DNA from: Dysidea avara
Taxonomy: Eukaryota; Porifera; Demospongiae; Dictyoceratida; Dysideidae
Assembly: GCF_963678975.1 (NCBI RefSeq)
Contig: NC_089279.1
Span: 26,708,004 to 26,772,003, forward strand
Direction: 5' to 3'
DNA length: 64,000 nt
This document shows, piece by piece, positions 11,501 to 22,949 of the stretch. The notes under the pieces are model-generated. The model was not told the DNA's origin. It saw only the letters and a list, made by a program, of their open reading frames with translations, and did not search any database. Within the stretch, counting starts at the first letter, position 1, and each line of letters starts with the position of its first letter. The position numbers and the translations under genes are program-made.

Positions 11501-11986
11501 TAGATTGTTTCCCATAAGCACAGAACCAGTAATGCAATATATAAGGCATCATAATTTGGACACTATAAAATTAATAACATCACATCCTAAGGCTGCAGCA
11601 TGCACATGTTGCTGCAGACCTTCAGTGCTGGTCACTGTAAAACATTAATACAATACAATACAAGTATACACTATCTTTATAAGATCACAATTGTCTTTGT
11701 TGGTCCTGTGCAAGAGTTCACTGTAACATACATCCCCTAAATTTGTCCCACACTTTTACTTCTAAAACTTCCATGCAGTAATATTACACTACTTATGGTC
11801 ACTCAATGGCACAGGATGCCATGGAACTTCAGCATACTTAGCCAGTCATTCAGCAACCTAGTAACCTATAGTATGTTTTTTCATCTTCCATATTGTGTGT
11901 ATGCTTAATATAACTACATAAAACAAACTGATGTAATCCTACATAGTGCAATAGTGTCACTTTTACTCTCTGAATTATAGCATAAA
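11501..11986. other. Upstream region of the glycosyltransferase gene
   Basis: No clear TATA box or upstream exon was identified. A TTATAG at 11975-11980 just before the chosen ATG could be a splice acceptor, which would allow an upstream exon. Confidence 0.35.
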
Positions 11987-13362
11987 ATGGCAGATATAGC
12001 TGATGGTTTGCCACTGGTCATTAAATCATCACATCATTCACAAGTGGAGATAAGCCATCATCAAACTGAAGCCTCAACAACAGTGGAAATGAGCCATGTT
12101 GAAAGTGAAGCTTCAACAACAGATGCTTTACAAACAACTCAACCTAAAAGTTTACCTATTAACATTTCATCAGTGATGGTTAATCAAAGTGCTGATTGGT
12201 TAACTTTGTTTCCTTCACATACTCTGCCTGTGACAGCTAACTGTAGTTGGGTGCAAGATCTTCGACAAGCAACTCAGCTGGCAGGACCACAAATTACACT
12301 TCTAATATGTAATAAGCAGTATCTGAATGTGCTAGCCAACTGGCTTGCTCATGCTGTTTTACAAGGATCCCTACCAGTGAGGGACATCTTGATCTTGTCA
12401 CTTGATATTACCACCCACCAAACATTAACTAATAAAGGTTTTCAGTCACTTTTCATCCCACAGCATTCCATTATGCAACCTGGCTTTATAGCTAAAGGGT
12501 TTTCTAATGTTTGGATAACAAGGATGACAGTGATCAGATTACTAAACAGCTGGAAATATAGTGTGCTAGTAGTTGACAGTGATGCTTTGGTTTTGAAGGA
12601 TATACAACCATTACTAGAATACTTTAACAATAGTGATATCATAGGATCATCTGGTACATATCCAAAGCAATTGCAAAAGAAATGGAAAACAACATTGTGT
12701 ATGGGTGTAGCTTTATTCAGAGCCACTCCCGCCACAGGTAAACCTGCATACACTACCTGTACGTGCAATGCAGTGCTAGAAATACATGTAAGAAACTGAA
12801 AATTTTGACTATTCTTTGAAGAAAAGCTAGCTAGCTAACTTCCTACTTTAATTGTACAGTTCTCTATTGTATAATCAATGCATAAGATAGCCAAAACTGA
12901 AATCAATTGTGGTTAATCTTCATTTCTATAGTACTGCAGTGTAGATAGGTATGTACGGTTAACAATTAGCTGGTCTATTAATTTGCAGAGCATTTTTGGC
13001 ATATGATGAAGATAAAAAATGTAAAAACTGATGATCAGGTGGCTGTGAATTATGTATTCTATCACATGAGGATAAAGTGGAAGTTATTAAAGGCTGAGAT
13101 ATATCAATATTATCAAGGAATCACTAATAATCCTGTGTCACTACAAGTTACACTGCTGCCAAATAATGTGATTTGTCGTCACTGCACTAATGATTTAAAA
13201 GAAATCTGCTACATATGGCATCCCTATGTTGCTGAAAATACTGGGAGTGATAAACAGTCCCAAATGACTAAAGACAATACCTGGATACTACAAGATAACT
13301 GGAACGAAACTTTACAGGACATTGCGACTGCTAATGAATGGCTTCTGTCAATCACTAAATAG
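11987..13362 (+). CDS. Nucleotide-diphospho-sugar transferase (GT77-like), two exons
   Basis: Two exons, 11987-12737 and 12989-13362, joined by a 251-bp phase-1 intron with GTAAAC donor and TTTGCAG acceptor, give 374 residues. Joining them yields ATPATEHFWHMMKIKN, in register with family members. The sugar-nucleotide-binding DxD is DSDA at residues 197-200 inside LVVDSDALVLKDIQPLL. A later TDDQVAVNYVF (264-274) matches the family's conserved DQ-x-A-x-N segment. Similarity is to the PF03407 nucleotide-diphospho-sugar transferases, which normally act in the Golgi on UDP-sugars; the acceptor is unknown. Residues 19-45 contain a twofold repeat (EISHHQTEASTT and EMSHVESEASTT). No signal anchor is visible, although the family is usually type II membrane-bound; the in-frame TAG at 11978-11980 may be intronic, with the anchor on an upstream exon. 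This is the clearest host gene in the window. Confidence 0.85.
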
Positions 13363-14405
13363 TTTACCTACAGTTAGCCATTTCTAATTATTATTTTGAC
13401 ATTAAGTATGTTACCCAACTGTTATACATGTATACATACCTACAACTATAAAAGATGTTTACATTAATTAATAATTCATTAATTTTAGTGGCTCTGAAAA
13501 ACAGCAGACAATTCGGAAACTTAAGGCCACTCCAAGAAAATTCCTTGACCTCAAAAATACATGCGGGAAGGCGGTTCATTGTCAAGACTCACGGTAGTGA
13601 GGCGCGCGGCCAAGAAACTACGAAGCGCACGCCCAATTAAAAGACGCGGCCACTACTGTGAGTTATTTGCGTGTAGGGTCGGTTTCGCAATATTAGCCCT
13701 GGATTACGCAACATCTCTCAATGGATTTGTGTTGCGTTACGTAATAAAAAAATCTTTAGTCGTCGTCGTTTTCTTGCGACCTTGCTAAAATAAAGAATAT
13801 AGCCGTATTTAGATATATTTCACTTTATTTCTCTACCTTATGTTACACGTATTGTCACGTTATACCAGTCATCTTACCCGTGTCTGTACCGACCATCTAG
13901 GCCTGACATTATCTAATTCTGGTTGGTCCTACGCGCATTTTCTCCATTCAAACCTGTAATCCCTACAATAACTTTTAAAGACACGATGTGGACACAAGCC
14001 CTAATGTCTGACAAACATGTTGTGAAAGCGTGCAGACCCGTAAGTTCCCTAGGGAAGGCGTTTTGAGCAGAAATCTTTTAGAGTCTATTTGGTGCCACGC
14101 CTCATGCAAGCGTTTATAATCGGCAGATGTCTTATAAAACAAGGTGTGAAAGCGTGAAGAAGGTACAGACACTATAAATCATTAGTCAATACTCCATTTA
14201 GTGCCATGCACCACTTATGATACAAGAAATATTTTGTAAATTGTGTGGAATGACCACTGAAAACCCATGTACATGCAGTCACAAACCACATTCCAGACAA
14301 TACTTTGTTGCCCTACATTAGTTTACGTACATAATGAAAGCCAGTACACTCCACATTAAACTGATGATGCTTTGTGGAAGTGTGAAACTGCTATAAGTGA
14401 ATCTC
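13363..14405. other. Downstream region, no further gene recognised
   Basis: AATAAA-like signals lie near 13788. A GC-richer patch at 13560-13700 is open in one frame but shows no recognisable domain or splice support. Confidence 0.4.
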
Positions 14406-14413
14406 GTGTACCA

Positions 14414-14660
14414 GTGGCGGATACAGGGGGGTTGCAATGGTTTCAGCTGAAACCCCCTCTGGAAATAGCACACCCAAAATTTATTGACAAGTCATCGTAT
14501 GGGTGTAAAATGAAAAACTTCATACGTTAGCCTTTGAAATCACAATTACGACATTCTACAGCAGGTTGTGACCTTTTTTTTTTTTTTGGTCTTTGACTTT
14601 TAGCTAGGCTGAAGTTGAGTGGAATCTGAAACCCCCTCTGAAATTTCTAGATCCGCCACT
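14414..14660. mobile_element. hAT-type MITE (GTGGCGGAT ends)
   Basis: The ends GTGGCGGATACAG and CTAGATCCGCCACT are inverted repeats, flanked by the 8-bp direct repeat GTGTACCA (14406-14413 and 14661-14668). Inside, GAAACCCCCTCTG-like blocks occur near both ends and a poly-T tract lies at 14574-14586. Confidence 0.85.
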
Positions 14661-14668
14661 GTGTACCA

Positions 14669-15089
14669 GAGGTAACATAAATATGTTTTGGTGCCTAAGT
14701 ACGTAAACATGAACACAAGGAGACTTGTCAAACAACAAGTGGCCACCAAACAGAATGTACAACATGGTAAATATATTTCTTAGCTAAACAGGAAATTCAG
14801 GATTGCAATTGTACCAATTCCCACTTTTAAGCTAAGTGAATACCTGACAATATTGTTTAACCCATTTTACAACCAATACTTGATCTTAAATAACATTAAG
14901 TTACACTAGTGCATAAAAGTACAACTTATAAAGCTGTGAACTTGTGCACAAACCTGAAGTCAAAGCTGCTAATCAGACAACTGGCCAATTAGCTATCACT
15001 AGGCCTAGGGCTGGGTTTGTGGTCACCACAAAACACAACTTGCTTGGTAATCTGACAACACAAGAGACCAATCGTATGAAATTCACAAT
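14669..15089. other. No feature recognised
   Basis: AT-rich spacer without exon-like sequence. Confidence 0.4.
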
Positions 15090-15435
15090 CAGAGCCGCCC
15101 AGAGAAATTAAGGGGCCCAGGGCAAAGAGTTAAAGTGGGGCCCTTCACCCAAGTTGTAAGTTGAAGACAAAAAAAAAAAAAAGGTCACAACCTGCTGACA
15201 ATGACAATAACTACCCATCACCAACCACATCTCCTTATCTATAAGCTTGCTACACTGCTCCTCTGAAGAATACTGTGACTGCTCTATTAGAATATTTAGA
15301 TCTGACTGCTCTATTAGAGTATATCGATCTTTTAAACAGGTATTCAGGGTGCCCTTCATGGGGCCTCCTGGGGCCCCTTTCAGACTGGGACCCGGGGCAA
15401 AATGCCCCAGTTGCCCCCCCCTGTGGGCGGCCCTG
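15090..15435. mobile_element. hAT-type MITE, family A copy 1
   Basis: A 346-bp element starts CAGAGCCGCCCAGAG and ends GTGGGCGGCCCTG, flanked by an exact 8-bp duplication TTCACAAT (15082-15089 and 15436-15443). It holds a poly-A tract, two CTGCTCTATTAGA motifs, and a GC-rich end with GGGGCCCC blocks. It is a close inverted copy of 23505-23859. Confidence 0.93.
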
Positions 15436-15443
15436 TTCACAAT

Positions 15444-17554
15444 ACTAATAAAGATCCTACCTGGTCCAGAGGTAAGTATCACAACTACATCCACTGTTAG
15501 TGGGTGAATCACTATGACTAGATTGCCTGTAAAAACAGATAGGTGAGCATTAAATACAATACACTTAAATTTATCACTTAATAAACATTTGGGGATTTTA
15601 TTCATTTAAACAGTTGACATTGTTACACAGAGACCTGAATAGACAGGCATATCAAGAAGTTTGCAGACATTTGCTATACTTTTGTTCATGGCAAAAATGC
15701 CAGCTGGAACAGCATGTCCAATACATTTCAATTGAAAAATCATTAAAAATTAAATTAATTATCGTGTACCACCTACCTCAAGTCTGTTTAGCAACTTTCT
15801 GAATTTGATACATGTAGAGCAACTCTCTGCGAGTACAATGATGCCTCCAATTCATGGAAATTTTGGCTTGTCAAAATGGCCTAAATTGACCGGGTGTAGC
15901 AAATTCCCCCATACATTTTGTATTGAGTGTTTTGGGGACATGCAATAAAAGGTGTAATAACCCATGACACGTGATAGATACCTCAGATTCCAAACCAGAT
16001 TTGGAAATAGCAGTGAATAGTGATTAAGATGAGCTATAGTAGAAGGAAATCAGAGGGAAATTTAAGCTCGTCATTTTAAGATTGAAAATCACTTACTTTT
16101 TCTATGGCGAATTGAATGCCAGATGTTTGGAAAGGAACGCTCTCATCTATTTTGATGTCTTGATAGCCATTATTAACCTTCACTACATTAGTGTTACAAT
16201 TGAACAAAAGCACTGTGAATTAGTTCTGCAGGTTAGTTTGTGAAAATGACAGTGTTCTGTGATTAAACAAAATAATGTCCATCCCATGCAGCAAACTTCT
16301 TCATATATTTCACTGTACATAAATTCAGTAATTTAGACCAGAACATGTGAATGGGTATACTTTTTCATACAAACATCTATATCTGACACAGATTCACTTA
16401 CTGACTTTTCATCTGCAGCCAAAGTTCCAAGACTTCTGATGATGATGTAAGTGGAAAATGATAAGATAGCCACGGTTTTTTGGTAATTGGTCCGTACACC
16501 TTGTCACTACAATCTGAGAAAATACAAGCTAGTGCACTGTTAAAACAGTTGGCTGCATATCACACCAAAGTGTGTATGATATGCCTCCTCGCACCGAGCA
16601 CACCATTCTCTGTGTGTATTACTGACCATTTTACCTAATATATGTATTGCACACCGTTATTGTGGTATGATCTGTATCCATTTAAATACTGTTACAATTA
16701 GAAATGTACATTTTGAAATATCATCAATTACAATTATTGTTCCAGGGTTTCAAGTCTTGTTAATCCAGCAGAAATCAATAATGTAGTGAAGATGAACGGT
16801 AACCATGGGAACTGCAACCATCAGTTTCTCCTATTTCTGTAACCAATGTTGCAAGTCTATAGGGTAGTATGATACTGTAAACAAATGAAACCAATAAAGA
16901 ATGTTCTTACCACAGTTGTCAGTAATAAACATCCTTCAGCAGCAACGTATAATTCCGTCAATAAGTATTTTATATATTGTACAGTACATACATATGGACA
17001 TACCTCAATAATGTCTATATGACTGCACCAAATCAGTTATAGTGTTCCGACTGTGAATTCAAGTTGAGAATACATACACATTATTATATTTTACAATTTC
17101 TACCATGTTTGGTAGTCTGACCATCATTTCTGTAGCAGTACATACTTGTATCAGTCTATCACTGCATGCTATGTCAACGTCACTGGATCTACAAAGTATA
17201 GAGTAAGACCATTGATTAACTCGGCCTCAGAGAGACTTTTGTATTACCATCACTCTATCCTGTCACTTCTGTCTACTGCTGCTTCTCTGCCACCTTGTCT
17301 ACATGAAAACTATAAGCTAAAGCAAGTAGCACAGTGTTACCAACCTGTCATCCATCACGCCGAGCCGGCGGAGCCCAGCAAATGTGAATGGCGACTTAGG
17401 CATATAATCGGCTTTGGCATAGTGGGCACTAGCACAAACGAGCCATCAGCACATGGACGATAAATAAAGTCCGTAGTTGCCTACAAAGGTAACAGTTAAA
17501 CGATTACAGGAAACAGTGAACAAACCCCAGCTGGTATTCATTAGTCTATGCCGG
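15444..17554. other. No gene recognised
   Basis: Mostly AT-rich. A frame open at 17146-17463 starts in unremarkable sequence and has no known domain. No convincing splice-linked exon was found. Confidence 0.4.
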
Positions 17555-18110
17555 CGTAACTCCGACCGTCTTTCACGGTGGGGACTATTCTACGGAACGG
17601 AATGATGGACTAAACCACGGAACGGAACGCTTTCTAAAATTGAAGCTTGCAACTTACCATTGCTGAAACTTCCCTTATAAGTTAGTAGTGGTATCTCCAG
17701 TGGGTGATTAAACATAAGATAAAAAGAATTAACGGATCGATTGTGGGTTTTTGTTGGTTGTCATTAGTAACGAAGTATTATTGTGGGATGAGCTGTATCA
17801 GTGATGTTCATCCATACGGAAGGGAACTTTATGTGAGCTGTTTTTCTTATTTAGACTTTAGAAAACAGTCTGGGCCGGTCTTTCAAGTCATAAGTCAGTG
17901 TATAAATAAAGCAAGCAGGAAGATACTGATAACAGGAAAGAGCCAGAAGAATTAAAACTTGAAGAATTTTGTGCAGTGTGTGAGGAGCAAATATTTTGGC
18001 AGACCGCAAGGAGGGTATATTCTGCAAACATCACTGAAGTGTATGCATGGAGTTATTTATATATTAACAGCTGGTGCAGTGGACTAATGCTGTATCCAAT
18101 AGTGAGCTAA
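17555..18110 (+). repeat. Dispersed GGAACGG-containing repeat, copy 2
   Basis: Starts with GGTGGGGACTATTCTACGG and two GGAACGG-bearing blocks, then GCAACTTACCATTGCTG, then ATCGATTGTGGGTTTTTG, then GAATTTTGTGCAGTGTGTGA near 17967. The last parts match copy 3 (23460 down to about 23100) in inverted orientation. Fragments look codon-like, but no known protein is recognisable. Confidence 0.65.
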
Positions 18111-18799
18111 TTTTATCTGTTGCACAATTCAAGGATGTGTCTGACTGCTAGCCTTGAATCAGGCTAAATGCCAAAACTCCAAGATCAGCCAAATCTCTAT
18201 TATAAGCCACATGTGAAACCATGCCCGTAGCCACCAGGCAAACGTGATTTGGACCAGGATGTGTGTGTAATTTCAATGTATCTAGTCAGACCTGAAATGG
18301 AACACACATTAATTACGTACCACCTAAGAATCCTAGGATTTCTTAAGTGTAACATTTCACATGCTTCACTTTAAACAAAACAGGTTAAATTTGTTTGTCT
18401 ATTTTCAAGTGATTCCCAGTCCAGCTGGTCCATGAAATTACAATGGAATCACATGTATTTGTTAGTGCGGGCTGTCCTGTGTTGGATCTACTCTAGAGTT
18501 AAGATTTCAAGGTAGACTCACTGACAATGTACTGACACTAGTACTGTTGTAGCATGTTTAAGTGGAGGACAAATGAAATAATAATGCTAGATTATTTATG
18601 TATACAAATTTTTCATAATGAAATTGATATCCCATTTTGATTTGTACTTCCACTTTGCAATATATTCAAGAACAAGAAGCTACCACACTTAATCTCCAAC
18701 CACTGTCATTAATTAACCAAGATCTCACTAGTCTGTAATTCACCTTACTGTAGTGATTTTATTGATTCATCTGTATGTTTTCTTCATTTTCCTTTGAAG
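18111..18799. other. No feature recognised
   Basis: AT-rich spacer. Confidence 0.4.
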
Positions 18800-19057
18800 T
18801 TGTACCAAGAGTTCATAAGGTGGAGAGTTTCTAACTTGAACGCATTCACCAAACACCCTGCTTAAAGTAACACCTCGGCCTTATTTCAGAACAAAGGCTT
18901 TACCTTCTTCAGCAACACTAATCAACAGTTTTCTATCCCCCAGTAAAGGTGTTGATTTGATGAAAGGTGAACTTTACGCAGGGTGTTTGTACAGGCCATA
19001 CTGAGAGTTAGACACTCTCCCCCATACAAATCAGTATTACGAACTCTTGGTTGTACA
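18800..19057. repeat. Short TIR element (MITE)
   Basis: Ends TTGTACCAAGAGTTC and GAACTCTTGGTTGTACA are inverted repeats, and an internal ACCAAACACCCTGC pairs with GCAGGGTGTTTG further in. The interior is diverged. Confidence 0.65.
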
Positions 19058-19123
19058 GTATAGGTAAACAAAGATAAGTTTCTCTCCCATCTTATTCTAG
19101 GATTTCTATTGACAAGGAAATTC

Positions 19124-19452
19124 AATCTAATCTAAAACAGCCAAGCTGTAAAAAAAGAGTGCGGCCCTGAGAAAGGCTATGGTGAAAAAAGATGTGAAAT
19201 CCAAGGTGGCGGCCAAGAAATGGCTGTGATGGTAGGTTAATGGTAAAAATTTTAATAACGACAATTCAGGTGAATTTTGTGCCAAGACCAAGCGGCACTA
19301 AATTCACTGAATTGTTGTTATTAAAATTTTTACCATTAACCTACCATCACAGCCATTTCTTGGTCGCCACCTTGGATTTCACATCTTTTTTCACCATAGC
19401 CTTTCTCAGGGCCGCACTCTTTTTTTACAGCTTGGCTGTTTTGGATTAGATT
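19124..19452. repeat. Near-perfect fold-back element (329 bp)
   Basis: Arms of about 145 bp with only a few mismatches by eye face each other round a ~38-bp loop. Outer ends are AATCTAATCTAAAACAGCC and its near-complement GGCTGTTTTGGATTAGATT. The arms include poly-A/poly-T tracts and GCGGCC words. High arm identity suggests a recent insertion or arm-to-arm correction. Confidence 0.9.
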
Positions 19453-19559
19453 TCTCTTTTTTTTGCATTTGTATACCCCAAAGCCGGCCTATGGCCGGCT
19501 TTAGGGCTTTTTAACCTGCCATTTTTTTCTTTACTACAGGAAGAAGAAAAGATGAAACA

Positions 19560-21815
19560 GGATGATTTCTTTGTAGCTGACCTCTCTGCAAGGTGATCCT
19601 TCTAGCTGATCCCTCTACCGGATGACTTGTTTGTAGCTGAACTCTCTACAGGGTGATTTGTTTGTAGCTGAACTCTCTACAAGGTAACTTCTTCTAGCTG
19701 ATCTTTCTACAGGGTGATTTGTTTGTAGCTGAATTCTCTACAGGGCGATTTGTTTGCAGCTAAACTGCTGAACTCTCTACAATGTAACTTCTTCTAGCTA
19801 AACTCTCTACGGGTGGCTTGTTTCTAGCTGATCTCTCTACAGGGTGACTTGTTTGTAGCTGAACTCTCTACAAGGTGATTTGTTTGTAGCTGAACTCTCT
19901 ACAAGGTAACTTCTTCTGGCTGATCTTTCTACAGGGTGATTTGTTTGTAGCTGAATTCTCTACAGGGCAATTTGTTTGCAGCTGAACTCTCTACATGGTA
20001 ATTTCTTTGTAGCCGAACTCTCTACAGTGTAACTTATTCTAGCTGAACTCTCTACGGGTGGCTTGTTTCTAGTTGATCTCTCTACAGGGTGACTTGTTTC
20101 TAGCTGAACTCTCTACATGGTGATTTGTTTGTAGCTGAACTCTCTACAAGGTAACTTCTTCTAGCTGATCTTTTTACAGGGTAATTTGTTTGTAGCTGAA
20201 TTCTCTACAGTGCGATTTGTTTGCAGCTGAACTCTCTACATGGTGGTTTCTTTGTAGCTGAACTCTCTACAATGTAACTTCTTCTAGCTGAACTCTCTAC
20301 ATGGTGACTTGTTTGTAGCTGAACTCTCTACAGGGTGATTTGTTTGTAGCTGAACTCTCTACAAGGTAACGTCTTCTAGCTGATCTTTCTACAGGGTGAT
20401 TTGTTTGTAGCTGAATTCTCTACAGGATGATTTATTTGCAGCTGAACTCTCTACATGGTAGTTCTTTGTAGTTGAACTCTCTACAACGTAACTTCTTCTA
20501 GCTGAACTCTCTACAGGATGACTTGTTTCTAGCTGATCTCTCTACAGGGTTACTTGTTTGTAGCTGAACTTTCTACAGGGTGATTTGTTTGTAGCTGAAT
20601 TCTCTACAGGGCGATTTGTTTGCAGCTGAACTCTCTACATGGTAGTTTCTTTGTAGCTGAACTCTCTACATGGTAGTTTCTTTGTAGCTGAACTCTCTAC
20701 AATGTAACTTCTTCTAGCTGAACTCTCTACAGGATGACTTGTTTCTAGTTGATCTCTCTACAGGGTGACTTGTTTGTAGTTGAACTCTCTACAGGGTGAT
20801 TTGTTTGTAGCTGAACTCTCTACAAGGTAACTTCTTCTAGCTGATCTTTTTACAGGGTAATTTGTTTGTAGCTGAATTCTCTACAGGGCGATTTGTTTGC
20901 AGCTGAACTCTCTACATGGTAGTTTCTTTGTAGCTGAACTCTCTACAATGTAACTTCTTCTAGCTGAACTCTCTACATGGTGACTTGTTTGTAGCTGAAC
21001 TCTCTACAGGGTGATTTGTTTGTAGCTGAACTCTCTACAAGGTAACTTCTTCTAGCTGATCTACTTTTCTACAGGGTGATTTGTTTGTAGCTGAATTCTC
21101 TACAGGGCGATTTGTTTGCAGCTGAACTCTCTATATGGTAGTTTCTTTGTAGCTGAACTCTCTACAGGGTGATTTGTTTGTAGCTGAACTCTCTACAAGG
21201 TAACTTCTTCTAGCTGATCTTTCTACAGGGTGATTTGTTTGTAGCTGAATTCTCTACAGGGCGATTTATTTGCAGCTGAACTCTCTACATGGTAGTTTCT
21301 TTGTAGCTGAACTCTGTACAACGTAACTTCTTCTAGCTGAACTCTCTACAGGATGACTTGTTTCTAGCTGATCTCTCTACAGGGTGACTTGTTTGTAGCT
21401 GAACTTTCTACTGGGTGATTTGTTTGTAGCTAAACTCTTTGCATGATTGTTTCTTTGTAACTGAACTCTCTACAAGGTGACTTCTTCTAGCTGATCTCTC
21501 TACAGGATGACTTGTTTCTAACTGAACTCTCTACAGTGTGATCTGTTTATAGCGGAACTTTTTACTGGGTGATTTGTTTGTAGCTAAACTCTTTGCATGA
21601 TTGTTTCTTTGTAACTGAACTCTCTACAAGGTAACTTCTTCTAGCTGATCTCTCTACAGGGCAATTTGTTTGTAGCTGAATTCTCTACAGGGTAATTTAT
21701 TTGAGCTGAACTCTCTACATGATGGTTTATTTGTAGCTGAACTCCCTATTAGGTACCTTCTTCTAGCTGATCTGACTACAGGGTGACTTGTTTGTAGCTA
21801 AATTCCCTACAGAAT
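19560..21815. repeat. ~31-bp tandem array (about 2.3 kb)
   Basis: The monomer (TTTGTAGCTGAACTCTCTAC plus GGGTGATTTG and variants) is 30-31 bp and repeats about 70 times. Several monomer types (GGTGATTTG, GGTAACTTCTTC, GGCGATTTGTTTGC, GGTAGTTTC) follow in a recurring order, giving a higher-order unit of about 5-7 monomers. There are no unique spacers, so this is not a CRISPR-like array. Confidence 0.95.
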
Positions 21816-21889
21816 AACTTACAATGTAATATAACTGAGTAAATTATAAATGCTGCTGAATGCTTTATTAGGGTGACTGTTCTATTAGA

Positions 21890-22640
21890 GTATCTCGATC
21901 TCGCATTTGCTGCACCTAGATGCCTTTCGAATCATAACTCAGTGATTTGTAATCCGATTCTTCTGTACTACTGCAAGGACTTTCTATGATGATTATTCCA
22001 GCTACATACTGATTTTCAGTTCATTGCTCTAAGCGGTTTGCCTGGTAGATACGAAAACTAATAGTTTTTTTATTCATAAAAATCGATCGAGTAATTTTGA
22101 CACAGGTTGGGTTTCGTGTCATATCTCCATGGTCTTTATCCCGATTCCTTTCAAACCACAAAAAGGCTCTCCTACGATGGTTGCTCCATCTACATATCAA
22201 TTTTCAACTGATTCCTCCAAGGCGTTTACCCTGTAGGCGTGACAGACCTTCGACCTTATTTTACGCAAATAATCGGTCATAACTCCGTGAATGTTCATCG
22301 GATTCCTACCAAAGTTGGTACGGAGATCCGCCTTAATGACCCCTTTAAGTATGCCAAATTTCAGCCAAATCCGAGCACGCATTCGTGTTTTATGGCGAAT
22401 TTTGCGAAGTGTGCGAAATGAAGAAGATGAAGAAGAAGAAAACGAAGAAATTAAAACGAAATTTTGTTCGCTCGTATCTCGGAAATGGCTGGAGCGATTT
22501 TCTTCAAATTTGGTATGTAGACTACCCTAACTGGGCGGCACGTCTCCAGCAATTTTGGTTCCAATCGGATAAGGGATCACAGAGCTACATAGGTGTGAAA
22601 ATTGCGTTTTCTTTCTTCCTGTTAATATACTCACGGTGTG
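21890..22640. repeat. Four diverged ~125-200-bp modules
   Basis: Phrases of the form CATAACTC.GTG...CCGATTCCT, or TATCTC..ATGG...CGATT, recur near 21935, 22118, 22268 and 22470, each followed by a CAAA and a less conserved tail. They look like ancient tandem duplicates within the satellite-bearing element. Open frames across them have no recognisable product. Confidence 0.5.
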
Positions 22641-22949
22641 GCGCGCCGGCTTCTTGGGCCGCACGACACACTATCGTGTGTCTTGATTATTTGTATACAG
22701 GCTCAAAATTGAGAAAATATAAAGAAAGTGAATTAATATTATACAGTCAGTTTGCTTTTGGATATTTAATGTCTCCAACCACAACAAAAATTCGATGAAT
22801 CCATGCATCTCATCACTGGTCGTCTGAACATTCTGAAAGTGATACCTCACTCAATCAACCATATAATCTGTTTATTAGACTGAATAAAGTCATGATTACC
22901 TAAACAATCAATTAATGTTTTATAATTATCCTATTCCATTTTCCTGGAG

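Larger units (their letters stand above)
19477..22688. mobile_element. Satellite-bearing element with terminal hairpins
   Basis: A 3.2-kb unit is bounded by an exact 10-bp direct repeat ATTTGTATAC (19467-19476 and 22689-22698). Just inside the left boundary is a perfect 10-bp-stem hairpin, AAAGCCGGCC-TAT-GGCCGGCTTT; near the right end is GACACAC-TATC-GTGTGTC. The interior is a 2.3-kb tandem array followed by about 800 bp of diverged modules. No transposase or reverse transcriptase is visible, so the class is unknown and the unit may be non-autonomous. That the direct repeat is a target duplication is inference. Confidence 0.6.

Noticed and set aside
13561-13788. 75-codon arginine-rich frame downstream of the glycosyltransferase
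   Set aside because: No homology recognised and no start or splice context; probably 3' flank.
15108-15605. 165-codon minus-strand frame and the matching frame at 23490-23804
   Set aside because: Both are readings through hAT MITE family A, including its poly-A/T tract.
17146-17463. 105-codon plus-strand frame
   Set aside because: No recognisable domain, no splice context and ordinary AT-rich surroundings.
19560-21815. CRISPR-like array
   Set aside because: Repeats are contiguous 30-31-bp monomers without unique spacers, in eukaryotic sequence; this is a satellite.
22097-22798. Overlapping plus-strand frames of 60-137 codons
   Set aside because: They lie in diverged repeat modules of the satellite-bearing element, overlap in several frames, and show no known domain.
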